Shown here: positions 1-13,220 of the stretch, piece by piece
Layout: the number at the start of each line of letters is the position of its first letter
How positions within the stretch are numbered: position 1 is the stretch's first letter
Origin: Oxytricha trifallax
Taxonomy: Eukaryota; Ciliophora; Spirotrichea; Sporadotrichida; Oxytrichidae
Length of the DNA: 64,000 bases
Reading direction: 5' to 3'
NCBI GenBank assembly: GCA_000711775.1
Contig: ARYC01017977.1
Span: 1 to 64,000, forward strand
Made by a program: the position numbers and the translations under genes
Notes under the pieces: model-generated
What the model was told of the DNA's origin: nothing
The model's database searches: none
The model's input: the letters and a program-made list of their open reading frames with translations, nothing else

Positions 1-32
1 TTTGAATATCATTTCTTAGATCTGTAAACAAG

Positions 33-850
33 ATGGAGTCAATGAATGATGCAATGAAAAGAGTGCAAGCACAAGAATTGATTCAAAGAGTTAGAAGCAA
101 GGAGGATTTGCATCGCTACCTGGTGCAGCAAGGTAATGAACTCATAGTAGCTAATCTTGATTATGTAGTTGGTTTGTACTTTTACCAACGATGGAAGGTA
201 ACTAAATTTCATTTCTAAAAGCGATACTCTGCGAAGAGAAGAAAGCATTGAAAACTTAAGATGTAAAGTTTGCAGAGATTCCAAACTATCCACAGAAATC
301 TCAGTGACTAACTTATACGATGATGCTATGAATGACCCAGAGGTTTCGCAGTACCTGCCTACTAATAAGCAGTTGTCAAATAAACTACATGAAAGAAACT
401 ATTTCTTTGTCATACTTGCAAGAATTAAAGGTGATTACTTGAAAGAAATTATTCAAGAATCTCATAAGAAAAGGTACAGCATCTCTTCAGAAGATAAGAA
501 TAAACAGGGGATTAAGATAAGTGAGAGCTGGCTATAAGAGTTGCAGAAGCACCCATATATTTCAAGTAAGATTTGTAGTTTAACTCTTTAGAAAAATCTG
601 GTACTGGCATCTTCTTGATGAAGGAATAGAGCAAGCTTACCAGAGAGCGAAAGTCGCAGACAAAGTATGAAGTTAGCAAGAGACTTTATTCAAATATTTA
701 GCCTCTTGAGTCAATGAACATAGATGCAGGAGCTGGCAGCAAGAGAAGAAACTTAGGAGGAAGGAAGCAAGAAATAGAAGAAAAGAAAGAGAAGCCAGCT
801 CCATCTAAAGAATTTTAAATGTGACTTATATATTCATTAACTTAACTACA
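33..850 (+). pseudogene. TBE accessory ORF, disrupted
   Basis: With UAA/UAG read as Gln, plus-strand coding runs from an ATG at 33 through about 218, then resumes in another frame (304-600), with a basic C-terminal stretch near 715-850. It includes a basic helical segment near the start and a Lys/Glu-rich tail. It faces the transposase relic tail to tail. TBE elements carry three genes, the transposase plus proteins of about 22 and 57 kDa; position and size fit the 22-kDa one, but I assign that from layout and not from a firm sequence match. At least two frame changes or stops (UGA near 246 and 638) mean it is unlikely to be functional. Confidence 0.5.
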
Positions 851-1897
851 AACTTATTTATATACATTCACTCTCCCTTCTTTAGCACACTTTTATGCCA
901 ACTAATTATCTACTCTCTTCGCTGAACTTTTAATAAAGTCTTCAGTATCGATAGGTAGGTCATGCATCAAGTGGTATAGCAGCAGTTTCTTGTAATGACC
1001 TTTTAGTATACCCCAGTAGAACTCATTTCCATTAAAACTATGGACTGTAAGGCACGTTGAACACTGGTGTTATTCTAAGTTGTTCATAACTCTTCCTGGT
1101 TTCTTTTTTCTTATGAACAGAAAGTTATCAAAGAATAGTATAATCTCTTATTCACGGTACTTCTCTCTCAGCTGCTCTAAGAACTTAATATACTGCTCTG
1201 TCTTAATTGAGCGAGGATGAACAACATAAGTTTATAAACCAGCATCCTCGCAAATACCTCCAAGAATTGCCATTGTTTATGCTTTGACTTTTTAGTCATA
1301 TACTTCTATATTACAATGCCTCTTATATCAAGACTTCTAGATGAAAGTGTTGAAGGTAAACACAGCCTCGTCAGCATGTATAAACTTAATATTATTCTAT
1401 TAGGCTTCTCTGCATTTAATTATAAATATAATTTAAGTTGTTGTTGTAAAATGGCAGAGTGAAATCAATTACTCTCTTGATACGATTCACACCTTCGTAA
1501 GAGATACCGTTTCGTTTATAAATGTTTGCAACATATTATGCAGAGATCTTTAACTAAGGGAACTGGCGGTGAAACATAATAGCTCGTTAGTCGAGAGAGA
1601 AGTGAGCCCAATACTTGAAAGTTTTTCATTAATAAGATAGTCGATATGCTTCTAAAGAAACTTTTACTTCCTCTAGGGCTAAGAATTCAGCTATTATTGC
1701 TTTAATTACACAGCTTTCAAGCAGTGAGAGCGAACAGTTGATGGACTACGCTTTAAGAGCATTGCAATAGACTTATAGTTCAGTACTGGTTTGACTTATT
1801 CGCTATACATATCACATCCATAACGCAGTTTTAGCACTAAATCTATATACTCTTCATCATAAATAAACCCCAAAAGCTTGCTATTTTTGTCTCGCAT
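850..1897 (-). pseudogene. TBE Tc1/mariner-type DDE transposase relic
   Basis: Minus-strand reading from ATG at 1897 gives a helix-turn-helix-like N-terminus. Blocks in shifted frames then carry the DDE catalytic pattern: HADEAVFTF (first Asp), ILFFDNFLF (second Asp) and GNEFYWGILKGHYKK (Glu). That spacing is typical of the Tc1/mariner/IS630 superfamily, to which the 42-kDa TBE transposase belongs. At least two frameshifts (about 1500-1560 and 1380-1400) and an in-frame UGA near 1340 separate the blocks, so this copy is not intact. The 3' end is not clear, because no UGA is seen soon after the last conserved block. In Oxytricha, TBE transposases act in developmental DNA elimination. Confidence 0.8.
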
Positions 1898-1961
1898 TTA
1901 ATTAATAACCCCAACCCCTAACAAATTCCCTACAAATCAAAGCACTTATAAACCTCATTAA

Positions 1962-1978
1962 GGGGTTTTGGGGTTTTG
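1962..1978 (+). repeat. Telomere-like TBE terminus (G4T4G4T4G)
   Basis: An exact 17-base run of two G4T4 units plus a terminal G. Hypotrich macronuclear telomeres are C4A4/G4T4, and TBE elements carry this sequence at their outermost ends. It marks the junction between the transposon and flanking germline DNA. A second C-rich run (CCCCAACCCC) lies about 50 bases inward at 1908-1919, probably inside the inverted repeat. Confidence 0.85.
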
Positions 1979-4900
1979 ATTCTATAAAGTTTAAATTTTT
2001 AATATTTATTATTTACACTAAATTCTATACTTTTTGCTTATATATCGTAAAAATAGAATACTCTTACTCCATCATTTTAATTTAAAAATTAAAATTTTAA
2101 AATATGTAATCTATTATCATTTTCACTCTTGAAATTATCTTTAGAAAAAATTATTGAAAATAGATTTCCTAATTCTCTTACTTAAATAACAAATTAAATA
2201 TTGTTCATTTGATCAATTATCTCTAAGTAATATTTTTAGTAAATTTTTACTTATAAAATTAATGTTTCTAAATTAGACTGTACTTCTGATTATAATGATC
2301 TCAGCCTATTGTCTTAAGTTAGTTTATTCATTGTTAGTCATTAATCCCTTATTTATAGCTTATTCAATAAAAATATAATTATTAATATTTAAATTTTGTA
2401 CTTATCTTAAATGGGAAAAAATATAATAATAAAAACACTTTTAAACTTTAATAATTATTCAGTGTTAAACGTTTCATTTATTATAAAAACTTCGTATCCC
2501 ATTGAAATTAAGTAACTTTAAATTATTTAATATAATAAAATATTGCAAATAAAATGATTCCATTTTTTAATTGATCTTATAATTCAAAAACGAATTAAAC
2601 TGAAATATTATGTGGTAGTCTTTTTTAGAGAAATATTTTATTTTAGAGAAGATTATTAATTATAAATGTCACTATGATTTGGAAAATTATAAATATATCA
2701 AGTTTATCGCTAACTAAATTAATCTGTAACTTCAAATGGTTATATAAATATAGTGGCAGGCATTATTTATTTTTAGTTTATTTGGAAATCTGAATAAGGG
2801 TTGTTTTTGCTATAGGTCCTATAATAATGTAAAATTAAAAAAGTTAAATATATATTAATAAATTAGAGTAATTTCCATAACCATTAAAATTTAAATAATA
2901 TAAATAATTAAATTTGCTTCCATAAAAATGAAATTAATATTACTTACTAGACAGTTAAGTTAGATTTTAGTAGTATAAAGATTGGCGAGTTGAATGTATT
3001 TTATTATAAAATATAATTGAAAAAGGATTTGTATTTAAATTAAGTAATGTTAAAACATACTAATTTCTTAATTTTGTGTATAAAATGTGTTCACATAGTT
3101 AGTAGTATTTTCTAAAATCCAAATATGTATGGGAATTGACGCTACTTATAAATAATTGAATATTTCAATTAAGGCAGTTTTTAAGTTTTTATAGGGATAT
3201 TAAAAAGTTCCCAATTCTAATTGTTCACTTGCCGTGGGATCCACAAATATATTGCTTTCTATATATTAATGAATTTGCTAAAAACATTACATCTGCAATA
3301 TTTGAATTATTTATTTAAAGAAGGATGATTCAAAATTATTTGATTTCATAATTAGATGAATATAATAAATTGATTCTCTAAGGTTATTGAAACAGAATCC
3401 GTTGAACATGAATCAACACAAGTTTAGTTTTTTATATCGTAGAATTTTGAATTATCATCACACCCTATGCATTAGAATGCTTAATTATTTAATTATTAGA
3501 GGGGAAGTTTTGCTGGATTATGTTATGGTTAATAAATTTTTAATCATTGATTTTTCCTCTTTGCATTCATTTTTATCTTTCCTATAAAGCTCATTATTTT
3601 TATTTAGATTAATCATACTTTATTTATAATATTATTTTTTTAGAGCAGCAATAAAAAATAAAATATTGAACGTCTTATAAGATATTTAATCTATACCTAA
3701 GCAATTTTTTTGTAGAAAAAACCTTCGATAAATAATATTATAAAACTTCATCAAAATATTTTTAATACCAGGTAACTTCCTCGAGGCTAGGAAATTTTCC
3801 CCCAATTATTTTTCTACGCATAACCCTGATCCACAAAAACATTCTAAAAGTAAATTAATTTATATCAAAATTAAATGTATAAAAAATGAATAAATTAAGA
3901 TAAATTAAGGATTTGCTGATTATGAATGTTAAGATTAAATTAATAAATCAGCAGATCAACTCAATAATAAAGACAAATTTTAATGTTAGATAAGAAATAC
4001 TTTACAATCTTACATTAACATATGGACTGGATTTAACTTTAATTTTGGCTCTATAATTGTTGAAGAAACTCAAATCAGTATATAAAAAAAACTGCTATAA
4101 CTATTATCCTTGTATAATTTATTTTGTAAATAAAAATAAAATTAATTTATAGTTTATTATATAGCACAGTTAAATTTTTCCAAGCTGCCACAATCTTAAG
4201 ATTTCATTTTTTAAGTACCTTTTTTAGCGTAATCTGGGTATAATACTAAAGATTTTTTTAAAGTTAAATTCAATTCAGATTTATTTCTTTAACATGCTAT
4301 TATAAAATGGTTATTTTAAGCGTATATTGAGTTTGTAGTAATAAATGTCTTACATATGAAATCATTTATATTTTAACTTATTTTAATGCTTCCTAATAAT
4401 TCAATTTATTATTTTAATTGAAAATAGACCAATAAAATTAATATTTACAAATAACAAAATTATATATTTAATGATATAACGATATATTTGGGGAAATACA
4501 TATTTACATTTTGTGAGATTTATATTTTATTATTAAAAGTAATGAATTAAAATGTAAAATATAGGGAATAATCTTAAGACAACAAATTTAGACTGAATTT
4601 TTTTATTAAAGTTATTTAAATAAAAATATCAATTTAATATATAATTATAAAATTTGATTTTATCTTAAGACTTTAGATTAAAATATAGTTTTTTTAGGTA
4701 CAAAATCTAAAGAAGTTCTATTATAAAAATATTAATTCAAAAATATAAAATCATTTTTTATGATATACCAATACACTTCTAAACCGAATTTTCTCAAAAT
4801 TTTAAATTTAAAATAAAATCTTTTAAAATAAACTTTATCTCAAAATAGATATTTTTTTGTTTAAAATATATCTATAGCAATTGGAAATTAATAATTATAA

Positions 4901-6729
4901 AAAGAAGCCTTATTTTAAACTGTTAACAAAAACTATTATCAGTAGAGTTTAGAGATTCTTAACAAAAGTTTACTTGATTTATTAGTCAAAATTAATATTT
5001 TAAAAACAAAATTTATGATGCAAATTGTTCCCCTATGATAAATGCTTTATAAATAATAATTTTTAATGAATCTTACAACTTGTATGTATTCATTAATATT
5101 ACAAAAGCTGCATGATTATATAGTTGAATTTGCTAAACTGTTAGTGGTTTAATCACCTATTAGAGTTGTTGTTAACACCATATTGGAATTAGCGCACTAA
5201 ATACAATAGTTTCTCGATTCACATTAATAGCATCCCAAGGAGCAGTCTATTTATGATTTATGATACTAATTTGTGATTACCTTCGCACAATCCTGATGAT
5301 TTATTTGTTTAAATTATCAAAATTAAATTATAGGTAAAATATAAAATAGATAAATCATGCTAATATATTTAATTATTTTAAAGTATAATGATTACTCGAA
5401 ATATTGTGATAGTGGACAAGCATCTATTTAAGTAATAATTGGCTGACTGTTATTTTAAGAATGAGTTCTATCGATAAAGATTAGCAATAGCAATCCAATA
5501 TTAATAAAAGGATTTATGCTTTATGTTAAAATCTAATAATATAAACATATAAGATATGTAAAATAGAGAAGAAAAAATTAATAAATTATTATATTTTTAT
5601 AAGTTTTGGTGCTAAAAATCTAGCATTTATCTAGAGTTATCCTTGAAAAATATAAAAATTGGATTTTTTAAATATTTATATACTATTTCAAATATAAAAT
5701 TTATAAAACTTAACTCAATTTAAATTTTATTGAATCATTAAAGTTTTTAATAAATATTTTGTTTGTTATAAAATGCGAACATTTTTTAATTGAATAATAC
5801 CAGTTATTTGAAATGCCTGATATTATTTTTGATGGAAACTCTTTGCCATTATGATTATTTATTATTATTAAATTCAGAAAACTTTAAATAATATTAACTT
5901 AGTTAAAATAAATTCTTTTTATAATAGCGATAGATTATTAAATGAAATTTTACAGCCACTTTATAATCTATAAAACTTCCTTTATCTTTACTCTTATTTT
6001 TTGAAAATTGAGCTTTAATGATTTATAGAAAATAATTAAATTGAAATAACTTATTTAAATTATCATTAAATTGTAAATTAACTCACTATTTATGTTAGAA
6101 TTTATTGAGATATTTATTAATATTTTTATTAAGGAATCAACACATTCTGTTTTAATAGTATAGGTTATCGAATGTTTGCACAATTTTATCAATTAATTTA
6201 TCTCTTATTAATTTTTTATCATTATTATATCCATATCCATAGTTTTGGCTTGAAGTTTGTAAATTAAATCTCCTCCCGCCATACTAATCATTTAAAAGAA
6301 ATATAAAACAAAATAATTTAACATAAAAATATATTATAAAAGTAAAAATAAATATAAATAATTATTAAGATTCCCATCAGGTTGTGCAGAGTTCATCATT
6401 TTATGCTTAAATTAATGGGTAAATGTAAATTTAAAATCAAATAATATACATATAAAATATTCAATCCCTTTCTAATAAATTTATTAATAATATTAATAAT
6501 GTTATGAAAAAGTGATATTTCTAAATTAAAACATGTACTTCTAAGGTAAAATTTAAATTAAATTTATTGATTTACACTCTAAATTACGTATTACAGTAAA
6601 TTCAATCTTAATATATTATTTAAATATTTTAATGAAAAACTATTTAAAATTTAGTCAATATTTTCAATGACTTTACCAATTTAAAATTAGATTTTATAAA
6701 AATCCGTTAGTCAATTAAGAGTGGAAATT
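1979..6729. other. AT-rich germline-limited DNA, no gene seen
   Basis: About 4.7 kb of very AT-rich sequence with no reading frame longer than about 65 codons that looks like protein in either strand, even with UAA/UAG as Gln. A 66-codon ORF at 3387-3587 has no recognisable features. A weak hydrophobic frame at about 5180-5250 was not convincing. This is what intergenic or eliminated germline DNA is expected to look like. Confidence 0.6.
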
Positions 6730-7189
6730 GGGGATTAAGATTAATAAAATTAAAATTAAATTATTATTGGCGTAAATTAATAAAATTTGGCTAAAAACAA
6801 ATTTACGGACCATGATTGGTTTAATTTCTAAAGAAAAATAAAACCCAATGAATTTTTTTTAGAATTAACATCAGGGGGTTCAATTGATTAATTTGAATTA
6901 TTATTACATTCGCGTAAATTTAATCTATTTGACTAATAATACAAGCTATGGCTCGATTTATTTCCCTTTAAATTAAACGAATCAGAGTTGTGTATATCAT
7001 TTTTTACGGTATTTTTAATTGATTTTAGCCAATATAGTAATAATTTTTAATTAATCAATCATACCCCCTTATCGTAATTCTCAAAAAATTCATGAGGTTT
7101 TATTTGAGCAATTGGTTTTAATATTTAGCCAAAACTTTAATAACAAACGCCAATAATAATTAAATTTAATTTAATTTATCTTAATCCCC
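6730..7189. mobile_element. Foldback (MITE-like) element with long inverted arms
   Basis: The left edge begins GGGGATTAAGATTA (6730) and the right edge ends with the inverse TCTTAATCCCC (7179-7189). The arms, about 6730-6908 and 7030-7189, match in inverted orientation over some 160-180 bases with mismatches and one extra block of about 28 bases in the left arm. Shared islands include TTATTATTGGCG, TTTGGCTAAA, AAATAAAAC and GAATTTTTT followed by a G-run. No coding frame lies inside. This is the structure of a non-autonomous foldback element. A target-site duplication is not clear. Confidence 0.75.
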
Positions 7190-8127
7190 TTTCTTAAATG
7201 ACAAACGAAATTTTATTAAGTATCAAGTTAAAATTAAAATTTTATTTTTAAAAAGAATTAAAAGTAATTTTTAACAAATTTCTCGTTTTTATTTAAATTA
7301 TTTGTATAGTTAGTTAATTTGAATAATATGCAAAGCAAATTCTTTATAATTTAAACTAATAATTACTAGTTTTGGTATGTTCCATTTTATTAATTATTAA
7401 AATTCTTTATTAAAAATTAAAAATATCAGTATTAAATATATTAACATAACTTAATCAGAAAATAAAAATTATATGCATTAAAAATTTAAATTTTTGATTT
7501 ATATTTATTGATATTGAGTTTTAAAATTATTAAAATATTTCTTTTATATTAGAAAAATTAGATTTGGTTTTATGGATTGAGAATGAATTACAAACTTAAG
7601 ATCACGAAATTAATATGATTGATGCACTAGTGATAAATTTATAAGTTTCTGCAACATATAATAGAATGTAAATTACCCAAGTGTCTAAAAATAATTAATA
7701 AAATCTAGGTCATTTAAAAAACAATTGAATTTAACTTGGAATAAAGGGTTTAAATAATTCCAAAATACTTATCTTTTTTATACAATAATTATTTGATTAT
7801 TTTGAATTCTAAATAACCCAGTAATTATGTATTTCTTAGTGATAATTAGACTTTAGTCTAATTAACAATAGTTTCATTGAAAAAAAATAAATGCTTTTAC
7901 TGAAATTTTTCTTGATATACAAGAATTTGATTAAAAAAATAAAAATTACTAATTGAATTGATGCAATTTAATTGGAATTCCTATAGTATTGTTTCTAAAA
8001 ATAAATGTCACTATAGATTTTATATACTTAATTAGCCCAGTTATTCAGCTATAAGTTCCCATTATTTTGGTTTTTCTTTGAGTTAATTAGTTTATATGCA
8101 CATTATTAATTTATCCATATCTCTTAA
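7190..8127. other. AT-rich germline DNA, nothing recognised
   Basis: AT-rich stretch between the foldback element and the end of the transporter gene. I see no supported coding or repeat structure. Confidence 0.5.
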
Positions 8128-9673
8128 TCAATCCCTCAAACTAGCAATAGTGACACCAACCGTACTTAAACTTAGTGCAATTAATTCGTAAATTGAGGGC
8201 ACTCTGAACTACAGAAATACTTCGAAAATAAATTGGAATAAACTTTGGCACTAAACAATAGCCATTACTACACCTCCACGGCCTGTCTTTAATGCTATGT
8301 TTTATTACATAAAACTATAAATAAAAAATCTTATCAATTAAATTGGCTTATATCATTAATTAACAATAGAAAGTGCTGCCTAGTATAAGAAATAGCCCAG
8401 CAACAGAAATTATAAGAAATTTATGAGCATCAATAGCATAACCATTTTGACTTAGTTTTATTTAAGAGTATAAGAACAGCACAAAATATATTATTCCTGC
8501 GACCATGAAACTGTCCTGAGAAAACTGTATAGGTTCATAGCCTCTATGAGATACTTGTCTAAGGATAATTGCACACATTGTCAAAAAAAAGCATTGCAAA
8601 ATACACAAGCAAATTGGCACCATTATTGAAGGATGTATACCCCCTAAATCTTAGTCTTGAGATTTTGACAGTGCAATAGATTCAGTTTTAAACATATAAT
8701 TTGAAAATTTCATTAATTATTGCTTAAGATCTTACATTTTAAATTCTATAAAAATAAATACAATAGCAAAAACTCCAGATATCATAAGTGAGATTCCAAT
8801 GACATGTCTAGTGAGAAGTTTCTCATTGTATAGCAAGTAAAATGATACTGCAATAAAAAATGATGCTATTGTAACAATTGAGTAAAAGTAAACTAATATA
8901 CTTTTAAAATCATTTTGTGTTATACATAGCACCCACACTGAAATCAGCTTTAATAGAGTAGTAAGCAATGAGAGAAGTGTTTATTGGAATCATTACTTAA
9001 AGTATACCTCTCAGCCCAAGCATATTAATCTTATACCAATCTAATTTTATATTAATTCAATTTTTTACCTTTGATTGATTGATTGATATTAGTTTTTGTT
9101 TATTTTTAAAATTTTAATCTAGTTTGAAAGTGTTGCTTCCAGTTATCTTGAATAATTATGATTGACGTCTCTACCAAAATATCCCTCTCTTTTACCAGTT
9201 ATTATAGCCATAGTAGATATGATAAGACAAGGGTATTGCTTAATAAATAATAAGTAATATTCATGGTAGAATTTTGAATCATGTTAAACATTAATGGTAT
9301 TAATATCTATTATATAATTTAACTTTTGTATAATGTGATAAAACTCATAAACTCTGAGTAAATATATGCAGAATTATTCTTTTTCCCCATCTACTCAGAT
9401 ATAATGTAATTGTGACTTGCAAGAGAAATAGCGCCCATTATCGCATATATCAACCAATTTTATGATGTTTATATAGTTTTCTTAAGCATTTAGAAACTTT
9501 CCTCCTCATTTATAATTTTATAGTAAAACTTATAATTACATTTTACATGATAATTATAGCTTTCCAAGGGTAAATGGGATCTATCTAGGTTACTGATTAA
9601 AATTTATCATTTCAGTGTTCATATTTTAGCCCCCCAAGTTCCCTTCTTATCTCATAACTGGAGAGGCAATCAT
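8128..9673 (-). CDS. DMT-superfamily transporter-like protein, in several MDSs
   Basis: Minus-strand coding blocks add up to a polytopic membrane protein. A hydrophilic N-terminus starts at the ATG at 9673. A first membrane segment lies near 9460-9390 (IYAIMGAISLASHNYIIS), with more near 9290-9130. The main block, 8990-8345, carries the motif NEKLLTRHVIGISLMISGVF, which resembles the E..t..h..G..Li..Gv signature of drug/metabolite transporters. A C-terminal block (8300-8128) carries GRGGVVMAIVQCQ and ends at UGA (8130-8128). AT-rich inserts separate the blocks at about 9065-9125 and 8305-8345 and probably near 9530-9490. The substrate cannot be told. The blocks are in linear order on one strand, so no scrambling is needed. 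Exact MDS borders are not all resolved. Confidence 0.7.
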
Positions 9674-11468
9674 ATATTAATAAAAAAATAAAGGATAAAT
9701 TTTATCAAATTAGTGATTAAATCAATACTTTTTTATTGAAATCATACTGTTAGTACTTAAATCTTATGCTTGATTTGCTCTGGTTGCACTGCTAATATGT
9801 ATCATAATACAGTAAATTGCTTATTTAAATGTTTTAAGAATAGTTTAAAAATACTATTGAATTTTTAAAATCAATTTAAATATCATTACTGATTCCCTTT
9901 CAGTAATTATCTATGGAGAAGAAGGATAGTATATGCTTGATTGATTATTCATTATTTTGAAATAGATTAATAAATAAAATAAGTTTATAAAGCAGGCAGC
10001 TTAATAAAAGATATTCACATAAATTTAAGTTTCAAAATTTATAAAATTAAATAGTTTTAGAACCAAAAAATTATTTTTATTATATTTAAATAATAGAATA
10101 ATGTATCAAAAAATTAAGAAAATTGGATTTGGATTTGCTTTTTTATCTTTATTTTACTTGGCCTTAAAATAAAAATATATACTGTTATCAAATACTAAAA
10201 AACACAAGTCAGATATATTGACTTTTTTTCAGATTTATCAAATATATAATTAAGATTTTATATGAACACACACAAAATACTTTGAATATTTAAATTTTAT
10301 TTTAATTTAAATTCTTGTAAATATCTTAAATATTATTTTTTATTAAAATCAACGAATTATTCAATTGTTTCTTTAGCGAACACATATATTTTAAGAGACA
10401 ATTTATTTGGTTATATTCAAATGAGTATTAAATTTCCTCATTAAAAGTTAGAAAAATACATTATTATCATATAATTAAATATTAAAGAAAATTTAGGATT
10501 TTCGTCAAAATTTTTATATGATTTTAAGCAAAATTGTTAATTTAATAATTCACAATTGTATGTGAACATTTAAATGTAATGAATAAATATATTTTATTAA
10601 TTTTTAAGAAATAATTTTTAAATTCTTATAAATATGCAAAATTTAAGTTTCAATCTATCTTTTTATATCATTATTACATTTATAGGATACATTTTTATAA
10701 ATAATATAATAAATAAAAGTATTAGTTCTAAATTTTCTACGAATAACTCCTTTTCTGATTGACTTAAAACATTTATAATGATTCATTATTATTATTAATT
10801 AATTTGATTTATATAAATACGTGATTCATGATTTATTTCATGATCATATAGTTTTTCTAATTAATAGGCATTCTCATGAATAGGAATAATTAATTTTTAT
10901 TCAGAAAATTAAAAGGATTTCCTATTATATTTTTAATTATTTCATGGGCAAGATTAAATTTAGTTTTGTAAATTTATGTAATGATTAGCCCTTCTTAAAG
11001 TATATTAAAAATAATTAAGGGGAGTTCAGAGGATAAATTAATTCATTATCTATATAGGTGATATTACAAAAATAAGTGACAATGGTTTCTATTCTAACGT
11101 ATAGTAGTTATATTAAGAGATTTTATATTGAAAATTTATTGAAATAAATTTTATAGATTTCTAATGCCTGTATACAGGATTCTCATATTTAGGCCACATT
11201 GTCTTTTGAATATGTTTTTAGTATTTTTCTGGCATCCTTTCATATTTACAAAATCGTTGCCACTTTAATAAAATGAGAAATGAATATTGGATTTTATATA
11301 TCATGAATTAATATATAATTATTTATTTGATTAATTCTGTACATTTTTTATAAAAAAAAGAATAAGTAATTAAACTCTTAAGAACATATTAAATTTGATT
11401 TACAATGCAATTATTAATTTTTTAATTGGTGTGATTAACTTTAAATAATGTATGTACTTATTATCCCA
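9674..11468. other. AT-rich germline DNA, nothing recognised
   Basis: About 1.8 kb of AT-rich sequence without supported reading frames on either strand. It separates two minus-strand genes. Confidence 0.5.
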
Positions 11469-13081
11469 TCACAGTAAAGTATATAAGCCAACTATACTCC
11501 AAACTACAAAATTAAGTGATAGAATTAGATTATGTATGCTTCCCTCTTTTAACCCTAAGGAGTAGTCTGAGCAATATCTAGCATTGTTTGAGCATGAAGC
11601 TTTTAGAGATTATAATAAAATATAGTCACATGAGATATTTTATTTCCAGGACCCCAACACCCCACAAAGTATGGATGAAAGAGTGTGGCAACATAGCCAT
11701 ACTGCCCTCTTAAATATCTGCCATTGCATATATCTACATCGCAAGGCTGCCATAATTTTCCATAGTAATTATAAGGTCCATAGATTATACGCCCATCTTT
11801 TGCTATTCCAATTGGATTTACGTTTTTCTTTGTGCTTGGAACGTAATATACAGAATGGGCTTTAGGATCTGAATTGCAGAGTGGATAACGAGTTAGATAA
11901 AATATGCTAGATTTGAAGAGTATTAATAGTAACATAAATTAAGAATTTTTAAGATTATAAAAGTAGTTAAGTATAATCATAACTATAACTATAGAAATCA
12001 TGATATCAAAATAAATGATACGATTTATGTATCTAGATATTTATGCAGTAATTAAGTTTCAGAATTTTTAATTCACGTTTTGTAATATCATTTATGATTA
12101 TTTATTCCATATTATATGAATTCTAATTAAGATTTCAAATAATAAACACTTCGGTTTAAATTATTTCTTCTGAGTGTTGTTGCAAGGTGATGCATAAGTT
12201 TTAGCAACAGAAGGATAAATACATGGAGAAAACATATAATATCGATAGCTTTGATCAAACTCACTGGTCCCCAGACAGAAATCAGGTGAGATTTTTTTAG
12301 GTGTTTGAAATGTACTATATTCCCTAGGGAAAAAAGCGTCGTATTAGTATTCGGTAGTGCCAGCGAAGAAAAACACCCCATTAATTGCCATTCCTACAAC
12401 TTAATCCGATTCTTTTAATGGCAGTAAAGTTGTCTCTTCAGTATCCCAAGACTGTTCATGAATTGCAATTGGGTATTAGAATTAGTAGTAAGCTCTCTCA
12501 TCATATAGTATTTTGACATCTAATTTATCTGAAGAAGCCCATTTGTAATTGCACAGTAGTTTATCGTATGAGATTTATTCCGTTATTTTCGTATAATAAA
12601 AGACCTCGTCAACGAGATTGTAAGCTTGCATTGATGTCACTGGTAAATTAAAAACTCCTTGCACTGAGTAAGCTTAGAACTCAGTTTCGGATCCTAAGGG
12701 AGGACTTGTTTATGAATAATAACAGTGATTTGGCATAGAATTAGATTCCCATCTATAAGTGACTGGAGTTCCCTTGAAGCAATTGAAGAATAAATATCTT
12801 TGCCATATACAAGTTGATTTGAATGAGCCGTCAGGGCAGAGTCCTGGGGAAACACAAGTCACTAACTCATAGTCAACATAAATATCATCTAGAGGTATTG
12901 TATCGTAAGGTAAGTCGATACCCCCATAAGTTTAAGCATCTCTGCAATCTGTGCAATCGGTCAGTTGCTAAAATTTCAAGCAATCTGCATAAGTATTGCT
13001 CAAAATCACATGCTAGTTAGCTGTTTAAGGTAAGTTGCTTATAGTATAAATTACAGATAAGAATAATAAGTTTTTCTTCAT
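11469..13081 (-). CDS. YHYH-domain secreted/membrane protein
   Basis: The start is ATG at 13081, followed by a signal peptide (MKKNLLFLSVIYTISNLP). A cysteine-rich ectodomain of about 310 codons runs without UGA to about 12160. After an IES of about 200 bases the frame resumes near 11900 with NPIGIAKDGRIIYGPY, QPCDVDICNGRY and YFVGCWGPG. These match the YHYH domain (G.a.DG..iyGPy ... DeCNGr ... fPyf.gC), although the namesake His residues are largely replaced (GYVATLFHPYF). A second, roughly 30-base IES near 11610-11645 leads to a tail ending in one membrane segment (LNFVVWSIVGLYTLL) and UGA at 11471-11469. Likely a surface or secretory-pathway protein of unknown function. The larger IES border is not resolved. 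Confidence 0.75.
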
Positions 13082-13220
13082 ATTATTTTGCTTATATTAT
13101 TTTAATACGATTTAAAATTTTTAACTATTAATTAAACTTTCATTTCATCATTTTGATGCTAATTTGATGAGAATCACTTATAATTTATTAGAAATATCAA
13201 GAGATATATAATTTACAAAA

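Larger units (their letters stand above)
1..1978. mobile_element. Right part of a telomere-bearing (TBE-type) transposon
   Basis: The element enters from the left edge of the window and ends at 1978 with GGGGTTTTGGGGTTTTG (1962-1978). That 17-base telomere-like terminus is characteristic of hypotrich TBE transposons. About 78 bases at the end (roughly 1901-1978) would be the terminal inverted repeat, but the partner end lies outside the window. Inside are a plus-strand ORF set (33-850) and a converging minus-strand DDE transposase relic (850-1897). The transposase starts immediately inside the presumed inverted repeat, as expected for TBE. Both frames are interrupted, so this copy looks decayed. 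Confidence 0.85.

Noticed and set aside
1908..1919. CCCCAACCCC run as a true telomere or chromosome end
   Set aside because: It lies inside the transposon's terminal repeat and is not a C4A4 array; sequence continues on both sides.
3387..3587. 66-codon ORF in AT-rich DNA
   Set aside because: No motif, no GC rise relative to flanks, and length expected by chance when only the longest frames are picked.
5150..5310. Possible hydrophobic coding block in the gene-free region
   Set aside because: Only about 25 codons before a UGA, with no second block on the same strand to join; too weak to call.
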